Assembly: GCA_032622095.1 (NCBI GenBank)
Contig: CP136064.1
Location: forward strand, 48,676,073-48,740,072
Direction: 5' to 3'
Source of the DNA: Siphonodentalium dalli
Lineage: Eukaryota; Mollusca; Scaphopoda; Gadilida; Siphonodentaliidae
Length of the DNA stretch: 64,000 nucleotides
Shown in pieces: positions 11,607 to 23,400 of the stretch (the first letter of the stretch is position 1; each line of letters starts with the position of its first letter). The notes beneath the pieces are model-generated. The model saw nothing but the letters and a program-made list of their open reading frames with translations, ran no database searches and was not told the DNA's origin. The position numbers and the translations under genes are program-made.

Positions 11607-13205
11607 TGACATTCATGTGTTAAATGAGTACCCAAGCTGGATGTCACTGAATATTTGGAGCAAGCTAATCATGATGCACACTACTGTAATGGTACTGTTG
11701 TAGCTAGGATTGCTTTCACCTTTTAAAAATGGATAATGTAAATGGTGTTGAGACGACTTGTAATGCCTTTGACCGAGGTAATAATGGTGCATAGAGAAGT
11801 TCTATTTGGCACCATTAAACTGTTTATTATGGTATTGTTGTATGACATACCACAATCTGGTCCAAATGACGTCTTTGTTCTGTCATTAATTTTGGGTGAT
11901 ATACAAATAAATAACGCCACCTTTTACTGAATTAAAGACAAAACAAATCATGGATGTAAAATTAAATAAAATAGGGACCAGTCATTTATGTTGGTGAGGT
12001 GAAGTCAAATGTCAGAGATGTTAGAATTATTGAATATTTGATGGCAGTTGTATAGGATCTAATTGAAAGGGAACATCTAACGTCCATTAGTTAAACCTGT
12101 ATCAACATAATCTAAATTTAAGAAATTATAACTGAGAATGATTTTTGTTAAAGAATTGATAATAATGATTTCAAAATAGATAAGAACCAACTTAATTCGT
12201 ATATTTAAACAATCAAGAACATACACTCAACAGTAGTTAACAAGATATACCCCTCAAATGCACTCTAAAACCACACTAATGTCATCACATGAAATAAATT
12301 AAACATGCACACATAGCATACGTATGCAAGTAATCCATTCACATAGCTGTAGGCGTACTGAATTTCACAAAATGCCTGAAAAAAGACAAGGGTCTCAAAT
12401 GAAAAGTCATATGAAGACAGGGTGTGTGATACAGAAATTTTCCAAAATCCAGCTTGCAAATCGGCACCAAATGTTTGTTGTGAATTAGGAAAAATCGCTT
12501 CATGCCATTAAAATTAGAATTAAAATTTCATGATGAAGGAATTAAAGGTCTCCTGGGTGCACAATAGGGAATTTGTCGAATCAAATTACATGTAGCAGCG
12601 AAGTTACTAGAAGAGGTCATGGCCAAATTTTTTTATCTATTCACACAATATAAAACATACCAATTTAAACATGCAGTGATCCTTTCATGATCCAAAGGGC
12701 TAAGTATATGAACTCTACGGTGTAAAACATAAGCCCAGACACCAAAATATCCACACAAATATGGCTAACATGGCAATGATGCAATGTTGATGAAAGAAAG
12801 TGACCCTCCAAATTTAAAATAAAGCTAATATTTTTGTTATCATTTCATGTCAGCTTTTGTTCTTTCATGTCGGTTATCAACACAATCAAAATCACCATGA
12901 AATAATAACAATTACCCTGCATGCGCCCTGTTAAAAAGCAGAAATATTTCCTTGACCTTGAGTTTCATGCTCTACAAATGTCTCTTCAATATACAAATGG
13001 AACATGTTCCAATATCATGGCAGACTTTGATTGGGTCTGGCTTAAAATTTCCGTTTATCAAGATAGTATTTGTTATCTCAGTAGTTTGCTGTCTGCAGAC
13101 TTCCAGAGTGTGACACTAAGAAAATGTCAGCAGCAATTTGTTTCAATTTTGCAAAAACACTGGCATGTTCGGCAATTTTCTTCGGCTAAAAAATAGCCGT
13201 CAAAC
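11607..13205. other. no recognisable gene; downstream flank of TARDBP
   Basis: No conserved frame. The 91-codon frame at 12921-13196 on plus is antisense to the possible distal TARDBP 3' UTR and looks like chance. Confidence 0.4.
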
Positions 13206-13211
13206 TTTATT
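13206..13211 (-). terminator. candidate TARDBP polyadenylation signal (distal)
   Basis: AATAAA on the minus strand, about 515 nt after the stop codon. It is one of two hexamers in the first 550 nt of the presumed 3' UTR. Use is unproven. Confidence 0.35.
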
Positions 13212-13297
13212 CTTGGCTCAGTTCGGTCGACAGCCACCACTAATTAACAGGGCTGAATAATCATAATCATATCACAATATATTTGAAATAACGAAAT

Positions 13298-13303
13298 TTT
13301 ATT
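13298..13303 (-). terminator. candidate TARDBP polyadenylation signal (proximal)
   Basis: AATAAA on the minus strand, about 423 nt after the stop. No AATAAA lies between the stop and the foldback element at 13404-13665, so either signal would place that element inside the 3' UTR. Confidence 0.35.
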
Positions 13304-13403
13304 TAAAATTGACACCCTAATTAAAATTCATATTCCTTCATTTTAAGCCACTATTATTAAATAGGAAAAATATTAAATACTGAGAGGTTAAACCAATATG
13401 ACC

Positions 13404-13665
13404 TTAACCCTTTCATGACTGGAGCTTCTGAAATTTTGTGAAAACCCTGTGCCAATGCATTCTCTTATAAATGCAAGTCGCCCATAGGGTGCTTCTCATA
13501 TATAAGAGAATGCATTGGCCTAACAAAATTTACTTTGATCTTGTAAGTCAGTGCATTCTCTTACATATGCGAGGTTCCCTATGAGAGACTTGCATATATA
13601 AGAGAATGCACTGGTACAGGGTCTTTAATGCTGCACATGCACAACTCCCGTCATGAATGGATTAA
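13404..13665. mobile_element. family A foldback MITE in the presumed TARDBP 3' UTR
   Basis: TTAACCCTTTCATGACTGG at the left and TCATGAATGGATTAA at the right, with two ATGCATTCTCTTATA-type hairpins. The inner end is 60 bp past the TARDBP stop codon. Confidence 0.75.
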
Positions 13666-13725
13666 AGCAGTTATAATTTATAAGAACCGTGATCTTTTTT
13701 CAGTGCAATATGAAGACATAAAAAT

Positions 13726-14478
13726 TCAGTTCCACCCACTCCCAGATTTACTGGATTGACTTCCCCATCCACTCAACTGATTTGGACTTGTGGTCGGCCC
13801 TTCCGATCCATGTGAATTACTCCATGCATTGGTTAGAAAACTATTTGTGCCAGTAGTTTGAGTTCCATTTCCGAAGCTTCCAAACCCTTGTGTGGTTTGA
13901 GCGGTATTCTCGGTCGAGCTTCCTGAGTTACCTCCTACTGTTGTTGCGGTTGTTGTTCCTGAAGCATGGCTAGTCAGTCCAATAGGCCCCCATCCTCCTT
14001 GACTACTTAACACAGCCTGTGCAGCAGCTAACATGGCAGGATTTAGAGGAAAAGCTCCAAGGCTCAAACCACTGAAGTTGTTAGCAAGGTTTCCGGTTGC
14101 ACTATTTGCCTGGCTTGAGTATGGCGTATTGTTCAAAGAACGGTTTTGAGTCCAACCCATGTGTCCATAATTCTGATTGTAAGCAATCTGATTAGAATGG
14201 CTGCTGCCTTTCCGGTCAACATATTTATCATTACTTTTCGGTGCGGCAGTGCTGATATGAACACTGGCTCCTTTTATAATGTGATCTTCACCACAGAGAC
14301 ATTGAGCAACTTCTGGGTCTGCAAACGTGACAAATGCAAATGCACGGAATGGCTTTGGTATGAAAACATCCACCACTTCGCCTTTACAAGCAAAATAATT
14401 TCTCAGATCCTCTGCAGTCATATCTTCTGTACATCTACCAACAAACACCTTCCGACTCATCACCTGTTGTCCCCCTTC
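13726..14478 (-). CDS. TARDBP: TARDBP coding exon 4 (RRM2 and low-complexity tail)
   Basis: 753 bp encoding residues 182-431 and the stop. The acceptor reads ATTTCAG and the exon begins [13 protein letters not shown]2 carries [13 protein letters not shown] (RNP2) and [14 protein letters not shown] (RNP1). The tail holds the conserved helix segment with [14 protein letters not shown] and a Trp at residue 344, then Gly/Ser/Thr/Asn-rich sequence ending SGSGWN, comparable with the Gly-Trp-Gly-Met end of vertebrate TDP-43. It covers in one exon a region that, as I recall, is split by an intron in human TARDBP. Codon use looks normal and there is no frameshift. Confidence 0.96.
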   Translation of the reverse strand, partial: EGGQQVMSRKVFVGRCTEDMTAEDLRNYFACKGEVVDVFIPKPFRAFAFVTFADPEVAQCLCGEDHIIKGASVHISTAAPKSNDKYVDRKGSSHSNQIAYNQNYGHMGWTQNRSLNNTPYSSQANSATGNLANNFSGLSLGAFPLNPAMLAAAQAVLSSQGGWGPIGLTSHASGTTTATTVGGNSGSSTENTAQTTQGFGSFGNGTQTTGTNSFLTNAWSNSHGSEGPTTSPNQLSGWGSQSSKSGSGWN

Positions 14479-17400
14479 CTGAAATAAAAAAATATTCTTG
14501 AACTACTACTCAGTATAGCAATTTTAACCCTTTCATGACTGGAGATTCCTGGAGATTTGCGAAAACCCGGTGCATATGCAATCTCTTATATACATGTATG
14601 TGAGTGTCCCATAGGGGGCCTTGCATATATAGGAGATAACATTGGCCTAACGATATTTACCTTCACCTTGTAAGCCACTGTATTCTCTTATATCTGTGAG
14701 GCTACCTATGGCAGATTCGCATATATAAGAGAATGCACTGGCACAGAATCTTAATGCTGCACCAGCGCAGTTCCCGTCAAAGGGTTAAGTACTGTCCCAG
14801 TTCTGATTAAAACCATACTCAGACTCTAAAAGTACTGAGTCTGATGACAATGGGTAGAGATTCCATTACACCCAGCAGAAATTACGTATTTGCCAGCCAA
14901 TCACAATATCCTCATGAACGCGATGTGACCAATCAGGCGATAGTCGCATGGAATCCCCAAGACAAGGGAATTCCTTCAGCCGGTGCCGATTACAGTAAAC
15001 CCCGCCCAATAGTTATAAATAACACAACAACTTTTCTGCCGCATGGCTAATGTTTACAAATTCAGAGTTTTACGACAGCAAATTTAACATTGAAAAGCGT
15101 ATTTAAAGAGTCCAGAATTGACCAATTTTACTTAATATGTAATATAATTGAATGTTATTAAGAAATTCAACATTTAGTACCGAATATTTAGAAGTCGCGA
15201 TGTCGTAAATTTATTTAATTTCCGGCATATGATGTTAACATCGAAATTAAACAAAGAAAATATTATATTGTTTCGAGACATAAACGCATTTAAAGTTTGT
15301 TAAACGTGCTTAATCTCAGTTAAAATTATGTCACAAGGCTCAGAAGATATTCTGAGAGAATGCGTAGCATCAATTCTCCCAGGAACTGGCATAAAGAGTC
15401 TGCGGAAACTATTACGCGGAAACGAAACCGAAACTACATTATGTCAATCAAAGCTATTTTTAAAGACAAATGTGGGTGGTGACGTCATACTGCAGGGGGT
15501 TGTCTGTGGAAGTTATTTATAGCGACAGTAATGCGACATATAGCGGGTTTCATCAGACTCAGTACTTTTAGAGTCTTTGAGTATGGTTTTAATCAGAACT
15601 GGTACTGTCCTCACGTAATGAGGTTAAATCAAACATGATATGACCTCATTTACATACATTCAACACAAACTGACCTGGATTATAATGCTGGGCACGCCAA
15701 TTGTTAAGGAAAGCATGCAGGTGTGGTCGTATTGAATGTATGCAAATGAGGTCATGATTGAAAGCAGAAAATATTGATAATTTTAAGTGACGTGAAACAC
15801 TCTGGTTTGGTGATCAAATATAAATGGAGAATAATCTTGCTCAAAGTAGTCATTTTTAAGAATTTTAATCGAGATGTAAATATTTACAATTAAGCGACGT
15901 TCGGATGATAATTTCTATGCAGAGGTATGGTCGATTTCTTTGAGACTTTCGGTGATGTTTGTAGAATGCTACATTCACACAGTTGACATAGCGCCTGAGT
16001 ACTAACTTATCAGTTTCACGCACCCGAACAAGTCCAAAACATGTCTTTAAATGTGTACATAGATAAATTATCAGCTGATAAGTCAACATTGAACCCTAGA
16101 TAAGTTTATTTAGTGTTTTATAATTTTTTTGTTTAAAAAGACTTGACGGGGTGAAATTTACTATATTAGTCAAGTGCTGATTAGTCCGTCATTATCCCTT
16201 TCATGATGGGAGCTGCGCTGGTGCAGCATTAAAGATCCTGTGCCAATGCATTCTCTTATATATGCAATTCTCCCATAGGGAGCATAGCATGTATAACAGA
16301 ATGTATAACACTCTTAAAACATAAATCTGTTGGTCTTTCTGTCCTATTTCCTAAACCCACCTGTCCCTGCGCATATCACAATCTGGATTTGCACTAATTT
16401 TGCAGGTGAGTATCTCCAATACCTGTTTGCTGGCATTCCATTTTCAGTAAGGGGGGGGTTTACTTCTGAGCAAAAAGGACTGAACCACCATGTGTCCCAC
16501 ATGCATGGAATGCGCCAGATAAGTATGCATGGAGTGCCATGCTAAATAAAGCACTGGAAATGTCACATCATTAATCCAACCAGGGCTGTCCTGTGTCGTA
16601 TTTGGGAGATATGCTTTGATAGACACAATGTCACAATATATTCATTGTATCAAACGGAGATAAATGTTTGTGTGAGAATGTTTGATTGGTTATCAGTTTA
16701 TAATGTGTCTCGTACATGCAGCGATATTATTTAACTTATATACGCGAAGAAAACAATGTGGGTGGTGTAAGACGGTGTTGGTTTTCATACCAGTGTTGAC
16801 GATTAATCAAAATATGTACAGCACTGATCTATCTGAATTAATTTTGAATTTATTTCCATTTATATCCGGCTTCTTAACTGCACCAGTACATGCATATTAC
16901 TGGAATTAATAGAATATATCTGTGTGTATAAGTGATGGATAACATGATTTAGATGTTAGTTACAGCATTGAGTTTGCATTAACAAAAACAAAATTTAACC
17001 ACTGTTTGTTATTGCTAAATACTGTGGTTCTTATATACACATGTAGTCGCATTGTATCAGACCCAAGTTGAACTTGTCAACCAAAATGGAAGTCAATACT
17101 ATCTATCAGTAGTCGCAAAGAGTACATTATTTTGTCGCCTAAGTTAATTTAAATAACACACATTGTCTGCATAATTTAAGAAGCCTGATATATATCAATA
17201 TTATGAGTTCCAGTAATCTGCAACAAGAAAATTAATGCTGCCAGTTACAGTAATGCCCTAAATAATCGACTCCTTAACGGTTAACCATAGCAGAATTATG
17301 GGTAATTTTTCAGGATTTAGTTGGAAATATGGCTTGTTGCCATTCATCGGAAAGCTCTCACTGAGAAATATGGCTTGTTGCCATTCTCAGTGAGAGCTTT

Positions 17401-20400
17401 CCAATGAATGGCAACAAGCCATATTTCCAACTAAATCCTGAAAAATTTCCCAGAATTCTGCTGTGGTTAAGAGTTGATTATTTAGGGCATTGCTGTACTG
17501 TTCTAGCTCTATGTTTTTAAATCTGTCGATCCCTACTTTTAATGAAATATAAAAACTGTTTGGCTAATAAAACAATAATATTAACCAATGTTTTTATGTA
17601 TGGTTTATGTATTGGGGTAACTGATTAGCTTAACATTGTGATATTTGTGAATTGAATGCTGTTAATTTTTGTTTAAACAAAAGATAATTATGACTTTGTA
17701 TAACCAGGGACCAGCCTAGATGGCGACTTGGGCAAGCCTTGAAATAGGGTGTCTGTCATTTACAGAATGAGGTCCACAGAGGGTGAATTTAGTGATGCTA
17801 CCCGCAGGGATGTGCTCACGCCGGGCGGCGCCGAGCGGGGGCGCCCACCACTCAAAACGATCGCCCGGGAGTGACTACGTTTTCAAACCGGTGCGCCCGG
17901 CACATTTTTACGATCACAACTGTACTCGCATTGTAAATTGTGCCGAGTTCTCTTGATGAAAACGACATCTTGCATGTCTGATAGCGACGACATGTTGCCG
18001 TCTGTGGCATTTTAATGCCTCATATAAAGCACGTGGGGAGCCTTGATTAATGAGGTGTCAAAAGGTCTGCGATGACCAGTGAATTTTATTACAAAGAGCC
18101 AACATAATCAAATACTTTCCGCGCGTGCTGACCTGAAGTCACGCGCTGCAGTTAAAAGTCCCGGGTTGAATTTGGAATGCTCAGTTTCAATGATCCTAAG
18201 CCAAAACGATGTCGTTATTGAAATTTTTCACTCAAACTTCGAAAAGTAAAAAGCTCAAATCATGTCTCAGAAACCGCATGGTGGAGGAAACGTTAGACGC
18301 GGTCATGCGTATAGTAATTGAAGGACCGCCCCCTTCCACGGCGCGGTTAAACTGTGAGCAGACGGAAAGAATAGGCGATTAAAAGTCCATTCCATGAAAG
18401 TGTGACGTAACAGAAGTTGTATAAACATTGTAAATATACGTCACTGTGTATAGAAAAAAGAAGGAAATCACGTGGGAAATATGACATGACGCGATTAGTA
18501 CTCAGGCGATGATTGGCACGTGTTCGTGTGACGCTGTTGTTAGTTCTCTCCCAGACAGCCTTTGATATAATGCCGCCGTTTCAGTTTACTGTACCGGATT
18601 AACTTGTTAAATAATTGGATTTATATAAAGAATATGCAGAGGATATATATACTTATACCGGGTGAGTTACACTGACTTTCAAATTATGTTCGCCCAAATT
18701 TTAAATATGAAATGTCCCTATTTTATGATAATTTGTCAGAGACCTTGTGGTGTATTTTACACCTGAAATGCAAGGAAAACGCGTTTGCGGGCGCTAATAA
18801 TCCAAATTTTCTTCAGATTGGGCGAACCATGGTCGCCCAATCGAACCGATGACCCTCCCGCCCGGGACTATTTTGGGGATTGGCACATCCCTGCTACCCT
18901 GCATAGCGGGCTAGCATCACCAAATTCACCCTCTGGGACCTCATTCTGCAAATGACAGACACCCTATTTCAAGGTCACTTTTCCCTATTTTTGTTGTAGG
19001 GAGAAGTGATTTCTCTCATATAGCAGTCTGCTATGTTGAAACAGGATATTTAAACTGTATTTTCTTAATATAATGTCCTTAACTAATTAATACTAATTAG
19101 GGTCCTTATTCACTATACAGTTTTATGAATGGCTATTGTATTGCATAATTCTTATTGGACCATATAACGATGATGTTGGGGTGTAAGTTCAACTTGAGCA
19201 ATTATGACTTCTCCTCGATAACAGTCCACTTCTCCCTAATAATCTAATAGGGGGAAGTAACTTCTCCCTAATAATCTAATAGGGGGAAGTAACTTCTCCC
19301 TAATAATCTAATAGGGGGAAGTAACTTCTCACTAATAATCTAATAGGGGGAAGTAACTTCTCCCTAATAATCTAATAGGGGGAAGTAACTTCTCCCTAAT
19401 AATCTAATAGGGGGAAGTAACTTCTCCCTAATAATCTAATAGGGGGAAGTAACTTCTCCCTAATAATCTAATAGGGGGAAGTAACTTCTCACTAATAATC
19501 TAATAGGGGGAAGTAACTTCTCCCTAATAATCTAATAGGGGGAAGTAACTTCTCCCTAATAATCTAATAGGGGGAAGTAACTTCTCCCTAATAATCTAAT
19601 AGGGGGAAGTAACTTCTCACTAATAATCTAATAGGGGGAAGTAACTTCTCACTAATAATCTAATAGGGGGAAGTAACTTCTCCCTAATAATCTAATAGGG
19701 GGAAGTAACTTCTCCCTAATAATCTAATAGGGGGAAGTAACTTCTCCCTAATAATCTAATAGGGGAAGTAACTTCTCACTAATAATCTAATAGGGGGAAG
19801 TAACTTCTCACTAATAATCTAATAGGGGGAAGTAACTTCTCCCTAATAATCTAATAGGGGGAAGTAACTTCTCCCTAATAATCTAATAGGGGGAAGTAAC
19901 TTCTCCCTAATAATCTAATAGGGGGAAGTAACTTCTCCCTAATAATCTAATAGGGGGAAGTAACTTCTCACTAATAATCTAATAGACGGAAGTAACTTCT
20001 CCCTAATAATCTAATAGGGGGAAGTAACTTCTCCCTAATAATCTAATAGGGGGAAGTAACTTCTCCCTAATAATCTAATAGGGGGAAGTAACTTCTCACT
20101 AATAATCTAATAGGGGGAAGTAACTTCTCCCTAATAATCTAATAGGGGGAAGTAACTTCTCCCTAATAATCTAATAAGGGGAAGTAACTTCTCCCAATTT
20201 GAAACCTCTATAGGCTGGACCCTACAATATAATGTTGAAAAAATGCTATTTATAATTTTGCGACGAGTGAATTGAAGTACCATTAGGGCGGTCTAATTCT
20301 CACTATCAGTTGGCATGTTTGCGGAAAACGGGTCTTTTTGTTCGATTTTAGACAGTGGAGAGCAATTATCCCTGGCCAAAAACTCAACAAAAGGCAAGAC

Positions 20401-23400
20401 CCTATATCATGTTAAGGATAGGAAGTTTTAGTAGGTTCAATCGATGTGTGAAAACAGATTATCTTTTAATAGAACCTCATCTCAGGAATGGCAAGAAATA
20501 CAGGGTAAACAAAGAGTCAACAATGCCTGACATTAGATACAATGAGTGATATTTTGGTCTGACTTTTTGTTTACTGGTATAGTACTGACAGCACCGTGTA
20601 GCCCTCCTCATCCAATCCCACCGACCCATAGTGTTGGATGTTTGGACAAAAATAAAAACATTGTCATATCTTATTCCATATGTTGCCTCATAGCCATGTT
20701 TTAAAGAAGCAGTCTCGCATCACATCAAATCTTTGCAATAACGTTAACCAGTTCATGCACTTGTGTCGTTCTGGCAATGTCTTCCATAATTATTTGGTCA
20801 ATAACACAGGTATTTGACCAAAAAAATAAATAAAAATTAATAAGATTTTCATTAAATTAAAAACAAAAAAATTTGTGCCTAATAGCTGTGATCAATAACA
20901 CCTCTTAAAATGAATAATAGACTACTCGAGTATGTACTATTATAACTGAATGGGACAACCCATTCAGTAATGAAAGAGATAACATAAGTTTTCTTAGAGC
21001 TTAGATCCCTTATGAAATGTTCAGACAAATAAGTTCAACAAACAAAGACCGTTTGTTGAACTTATCTGAACATTTCCCACCAACGAATAGAACTCCTTCT
21101 GCACTTATACTATCTGAGTATCTGTCATCTGCCTATATTTCCTGAACATCCCTCAAGCTGAATAATAGACCATCCCAATGTATACTTTTAATACTGAATG
21201 GAAGAATCCATTAGTAAAGAAAGGGACATACCTTTGAGTTTGGTATTCTAACATCACACCATCTCCCATCTATCATGTGGCGCTGTGACATACATTTAAC
21301 TTGTGCATCGTAATCTGCAAATCGGATGAACCCGAAACCTTTTGACTGCCCAGTTTTTGTGTCTTTTTTTACCTGAAAAAAGATTCAAGAGTATACCTTG
21401 AGTATCTGTACAAGAAATACAGACTGAGGCGGGTAATGGCATTTTACATCAAGAATGAGAATTTTTTTTATTGCACAACCAATGGTTAATTTTTTGGAAA
21501 ATACAATTACATGTACAAGTTTCAAAACATTATTTAACCCTTTGAGTGCCAGGGGCCGATCTCATCGGCCCTAAACCTACAAAATAAGTCTGTTAAAGAA
21601 TATAAAGAATAAATTATTAAAATTGTAAAAAAAAAAAAAAAAATTGTTAGGCCAATGCATTCTCTTATATATGCGAGGCGACCTATGGTCGACTCACATA
21701 TATAAGAGAATGCATTGGCACAGAGTATATGGGTTGATACAAAAATCGACCTGGCAGTCAAAGGGTTAATGAAAAATCTTTCATGTCCTTAGACAATACA
21801 GGGCAATTATGTTGACATTATTCTTGATGCCATATTTACATGTAACAGAAAAGAGTGGCGCTATTATAAGGTATATAAAAATCACAAGTTTGTTCATTGA
21901 ACTACATTTTAGTATACTTTCGGTACTGGTTTTGGGAATGCAATAAACATAGAACATAGTGTGTGAATGGGTTAACACTCAGTTTGTCATGTCATGATGT
22001 ACAACTTCAGTTCTTGTTGGTTGTATTATTTATCAGTTTTTCCGTTTATGTATTATGTGATCAGAATGGGACTTTGATCATTTTATCACAATCGGGAGGC
22101 GAGGGCTTTCTGATTGCGTTTGGTTATTTCTAAACCTTTAACCACATAAATCCTTTTAAAAATAATCATGATACGTTTCTGACAATAGCACACAGCATCG
22201 TTCAACATACCTGTACCATTAACAATTCACCAAATGCTGAGAAGTATTTCTGAAGGTCATCTTCTGTACTTTTCCAGGGTAGACCGAGCACAATCAGGTC
22301 GCTACATTTATTCTTACTCTGCTGTCGTCGTTTAATGAAATTCTCTGATTCATGCTCTTCTTTTTTTCCAATATCTGGAAGGAATAGGAGTTCTAATACA
22401 AATTAATGATTTATATTGCTTCAGGTAAAAAGTTATCACATATAAATGTACATATACATGAGGATCGCACCACCTATATGTATAATTTGTATGAAAATGG
22501 CAGCAAGAGTGACTGCGATCGAAAATTCTATTATAGTCACTATTGTTCCATTGGAGTTAAAATGGACTCTTCTTATATACATGACATGTACCTGTACTAG
22601 TACATGTAATTTAGCATATATACCAAATACTCTAAACAATTACGTGATTCCCACTTGGTGTCGAGGCAATCAATTGCAATATAGTTAAAGGTTCACATAC
22701 ATGTATGTCCTATACATGTAACTGTCAGTCGATGGTATTTTAATAGAAGTAGGGTCAAATGCGATTCATGGCTTCACATGACAAACATGAAAGCGGCTCA
22801 TGATACATTTGTCTTTTGGTACCAGTAATCGGGTCACACATCCAACATACCACTGAAATTCCTAGGTTGTTAAGTGTCAATAAAGGTCGCCTCGCATATA
22901 TAAGAGAATGCATTGGCTTAACACATATTAAAAATGATAAAATTGTCAAAGAATGTAGAAAAATATTATAAAAATTGTTAAAAAATGTAAGAAAAAATTA
23001 TAAAATAGTTAAAGAATGTAAGAAAAAATGGTAAAAAGTGTTAAAAAAAGATTTTTTTTAGGCCAATGCATTCTCTTATATATGCGAGGCGACCTATGGT
23101 CGACTCGCATATATAAGAGAATGCATTGGCACAGGGCATACGGTAACTATAGGTTGTTAAGTGTCAATAAAGGTCGCCTCGCATATATAAGAGAATGCAT
23201 TGGCTTAACACATATTAAAAATGATAAAATTGTCAAAGAATGTAGAAAAATATTATAAAAATTGTTAAAAAATGTAAGAAAAAATTATAAAATAGTTAAA
23301 GAATGTAAGAAAAAATGGTAAAAAGTGTTAAAAAAAGATTTTTTTTAGGCCAATGCATTCTCTTATATATGCGAGGCGACCTATGGTCGACTCGCATATA

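Larger units (their letters stand above)
14798..15601. mobile_element. TIR element with a 9-bp duplication and promoter-like interior
   Basis: Perfect 9-bp duplication GTACTGTCC at 14789-14797 and 15602-15610. TIRs of about 50 bp begin CAGTTCTGATTAAAACCATA and contain AAAAGTACTGAGTCTGATGA. The long TIRs and 9-bp duplication suggest a Mutator-like (MULE) or Merlin-type element. The 804-bp length is too short for a full transposase. It lies in TARDBP intron 3. Confidence 0.7.
17705..20223. mobile_element. family G hAT-like element, expanded by nested insertions and a minisatellite
   Basis: Left end CAGGGACCAGCCTAGATGGC, right end AGGCTGGACCCT. Intact relatives lie at 58913 and 59855. This copy holds a family C element, which in turn holds a CAGGGATGTG element, plus a 1-kb array of 32-bp units. 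No clean duplication is left, so the right limit is approximate. Confidence 0.6.

Noticed and set aside
14146-14487. A 113-codon plus-strand frame opposite TARDBP exon 4.
   Set aside because: Antisense shadow of RRM2.
19228-20196. The regular repeat array resembles a CRISPR at first glance.
   Set aside because: Units are contiguous 32-bp copies without unique spacers, in an animal intron. It is a minisatellite.
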